From assembly GCF_000807255.1 (NCBI RefSeq), contig NZ_CP009268.1, positions 526,384 to 590,383 of the forward strand: 64,000 nucleotides of DNA. Reading direction: 5' to 3'. Below are positions 63,455 through 64,000 of this stretch, piece after piece. Source of the stretch: Clostridium pasteurianum DSM 525 = ATCC 6013 (GTDB lineage Bacteria; Bacillota; Clostridia; Clostridiales; Clostridiaceae). The notes beneath the pieces were generated by a model. The model was not told where the DNA came from, ran no database searches, and saw only the letters and a program-made list of their open reading frames with translations. Numbering within the stretch: position 1 is the first letter of the stretch; each line of letters starts with the position of its first letter. A program made the position numbers and the translations under genes.

Positions 63455-63546
63455 TTACTGTATTGTATTTAAATTAATATTTTAATACAATACAGTAAGT
63501 AAAAATTTGTAGTAAAATAAAAGTAAAAGAAAACGTTTGCTATAAT
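63455..63546. promoter_or_regulatory. Inverted repeat and cre site between alpha-galactosidase and araC
   Basis: A perfect 15-bp inverted repeat TTACTGTATTGTATT (63455-63469) / AATACAATACAGTAA (63484-63498), and a CcpA cre-like AAGAAAACGTTTGCT (63527-63541) that overlaps a TATAAT at 63541-63546. This fits carbon-catabolite repression plus a regulator site. The rest of the 436-nt gap shows no gene. Confidence 0.6.
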
Positions 63547-63773
63547 AATTATAGAAATTATTATAAGTAAATGAAATGGATAAATATAAGATAAATATGG
63601 TATAATCTAAGATATAGTATTTATTATTATACTTATGGAATTATTATAAACTGAATTAAATCTATTCATTAAAATTAAATATTAAACGAAAATGTCTTTT
63701 TATAATTTGTGTAAAATTACTGTAAATACAAGATGTATAAGTAAGTAGAGATTCATAGATGGGAGATTTTTAT

Positions 63774-64000
63774 ATGGAATCTAAAAGGGAAATAACATTC
63801 TTTTCTACAGTTAATAAAGAGAGTTCTGATCTTATAGTGTATCAGTGCGGCATGGAAAAATGTAATTCTTCCTATGCCTTTGGACCAGCAGTAAGAGATC
63901 ACTATTTAATTCATTTTATATTAGAAGGAAAAGGTAAATTTTGCGTTAAGGATAAATTGTATAAGCTGGAAAAAAATCAGGGATTTTTAATATGTCCCAA
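63774..64000 (+). CDS. AraC-family regulator, N-terminal part (runs off the window)
   Basis: The first 75 codons are present, cut by the window end. The text (YQCGMEKCNSSYAFGPAVRDHY, IHFILEGKGKFCVKDKLYKL, NQGFLICP) is an AraC-type cupin ligand-binding domain; the helix-turn-helix half must lie beyond 64000. GGGAG precedes the ATG. It is divergent from the alpha-galactosidase gene, as is usual for MsmR-type alpha-galactoside regulators. Confidence 0.8.
   Translation, partial: MESKREITFFSTVNKESSDLIVYQCGMEKCNSSYAFGPAVRDHYLIHFILEGKGKFCVKDKLYKLEKNQGFLICP

Overview
The window looks like a chromosomal stretch of a low-GC Firmicute of genus Clostridium. The support is direct: very AT-rich intergenic DNA, strong AGGAGG-type ribosome binding sites, frequent TTG/GTG starts, spore-coat genes (a CotF-like protein, a CotJC-like manganese catalase and a DUF3787 spore-surface protein), pyruvate:ferredoxin oxidoreductase, a catalytic CO dehydrogenase (cooS), and ferredoxin-type proteins. 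CooS together with PFOR suggests an acetogenic, CO-using clostridium of the C. ljungdahlii / C. autoethanogenum / C. carboxidivorans type. That species-level idea is inference. No rRNA, tRNA, CRISPR array, prophage or intact transposase was seen.

Layout. 0-5 kb: an ArgD-like aminotransferase; a MarR-arsM-GNAT cluster that looks like arsenic methylation plus arsinothricin-type detoxification; a PadR/DUF2812 pair. 4.7-8.3 kb: an orphan lrgB and an Lrp/AsnC regulator lie between two related intergenic transcription units that lack long ORFs, followed by a small membrane protein whose ribosome binding site is buried in a hairpin. 8.5-12 kb: a DUF362 ferredoxin protein, then cooS on the minus strand with only a C-terminal scrap of a flavin oxidoreductase behind it. 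12.8-18.8 kb: a HAD phosphatase fused to mannitol-1-phosphate dehydrogenase, a small secreted protein, an MntR-like regulator, a GT-C-like membrane protein and an alcohol dehydrogenase fragment. 18.9-25 kb: PFOR, spore-coat genes, a second alcohol dehydrogenase fragment, a cold-shock protein. 25.3-32.1 kb, all minus: two secreted paralogues, an ABC transporter and a two-component system. 32.6-41.3 kb: MFS transporter, PPK2 kinase, CBS protein, YitT protein, a four-domain sulfur enzyme with its ArsR regulator, a polysaccharide deacetylase. 42-47 kb: Fur-boxed feoA-feoA-feoB with its small Cys-rich protein, a Fur-family regulator, an AI-2E transporter. 47.7-53.6 kb: coiled-coil protein, queD, queE, HD-GYP and PilZ proteins, a YcgR/YcgQ-type permease pair. 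54.6-64 kb: nitroreductase, a Ugp-like glycerophosphodiester uptake operon with its phosphodiesterase, an MFS transporter, a GH36 alpha-galactosidase and the start of an AraC regulator.

The most unusual content is between the genes. Nine copies of one structured repeat family (69-238 nt) are scattered in both orientations. They share short fixed motifs (GACTA, CTCC/GGAG, TCTAA), but their stem sequences differ while pairing is kept, and they carry zero, one or two copies of an extra hairpin arm. A second repeat family of three copies (TAGGCAT...ATGCCTA ends) occurs once intact, once as a minimal remnant inside the feo operon, and once inserted in one of the two intergenic transcription units. 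Those two units share a promoter with a cre-like operator, a conserved 16-codon micro-ORF and a terminator with a compensatory base change. There are also several gene ruins: the oxidoreductase tail behind cooS, two alcohol dehydrogenase ends flanking the PFOR/spore block, and an XRE-type helix-turn-helix fragment ending in a perfect 21-bp inverted repeat.
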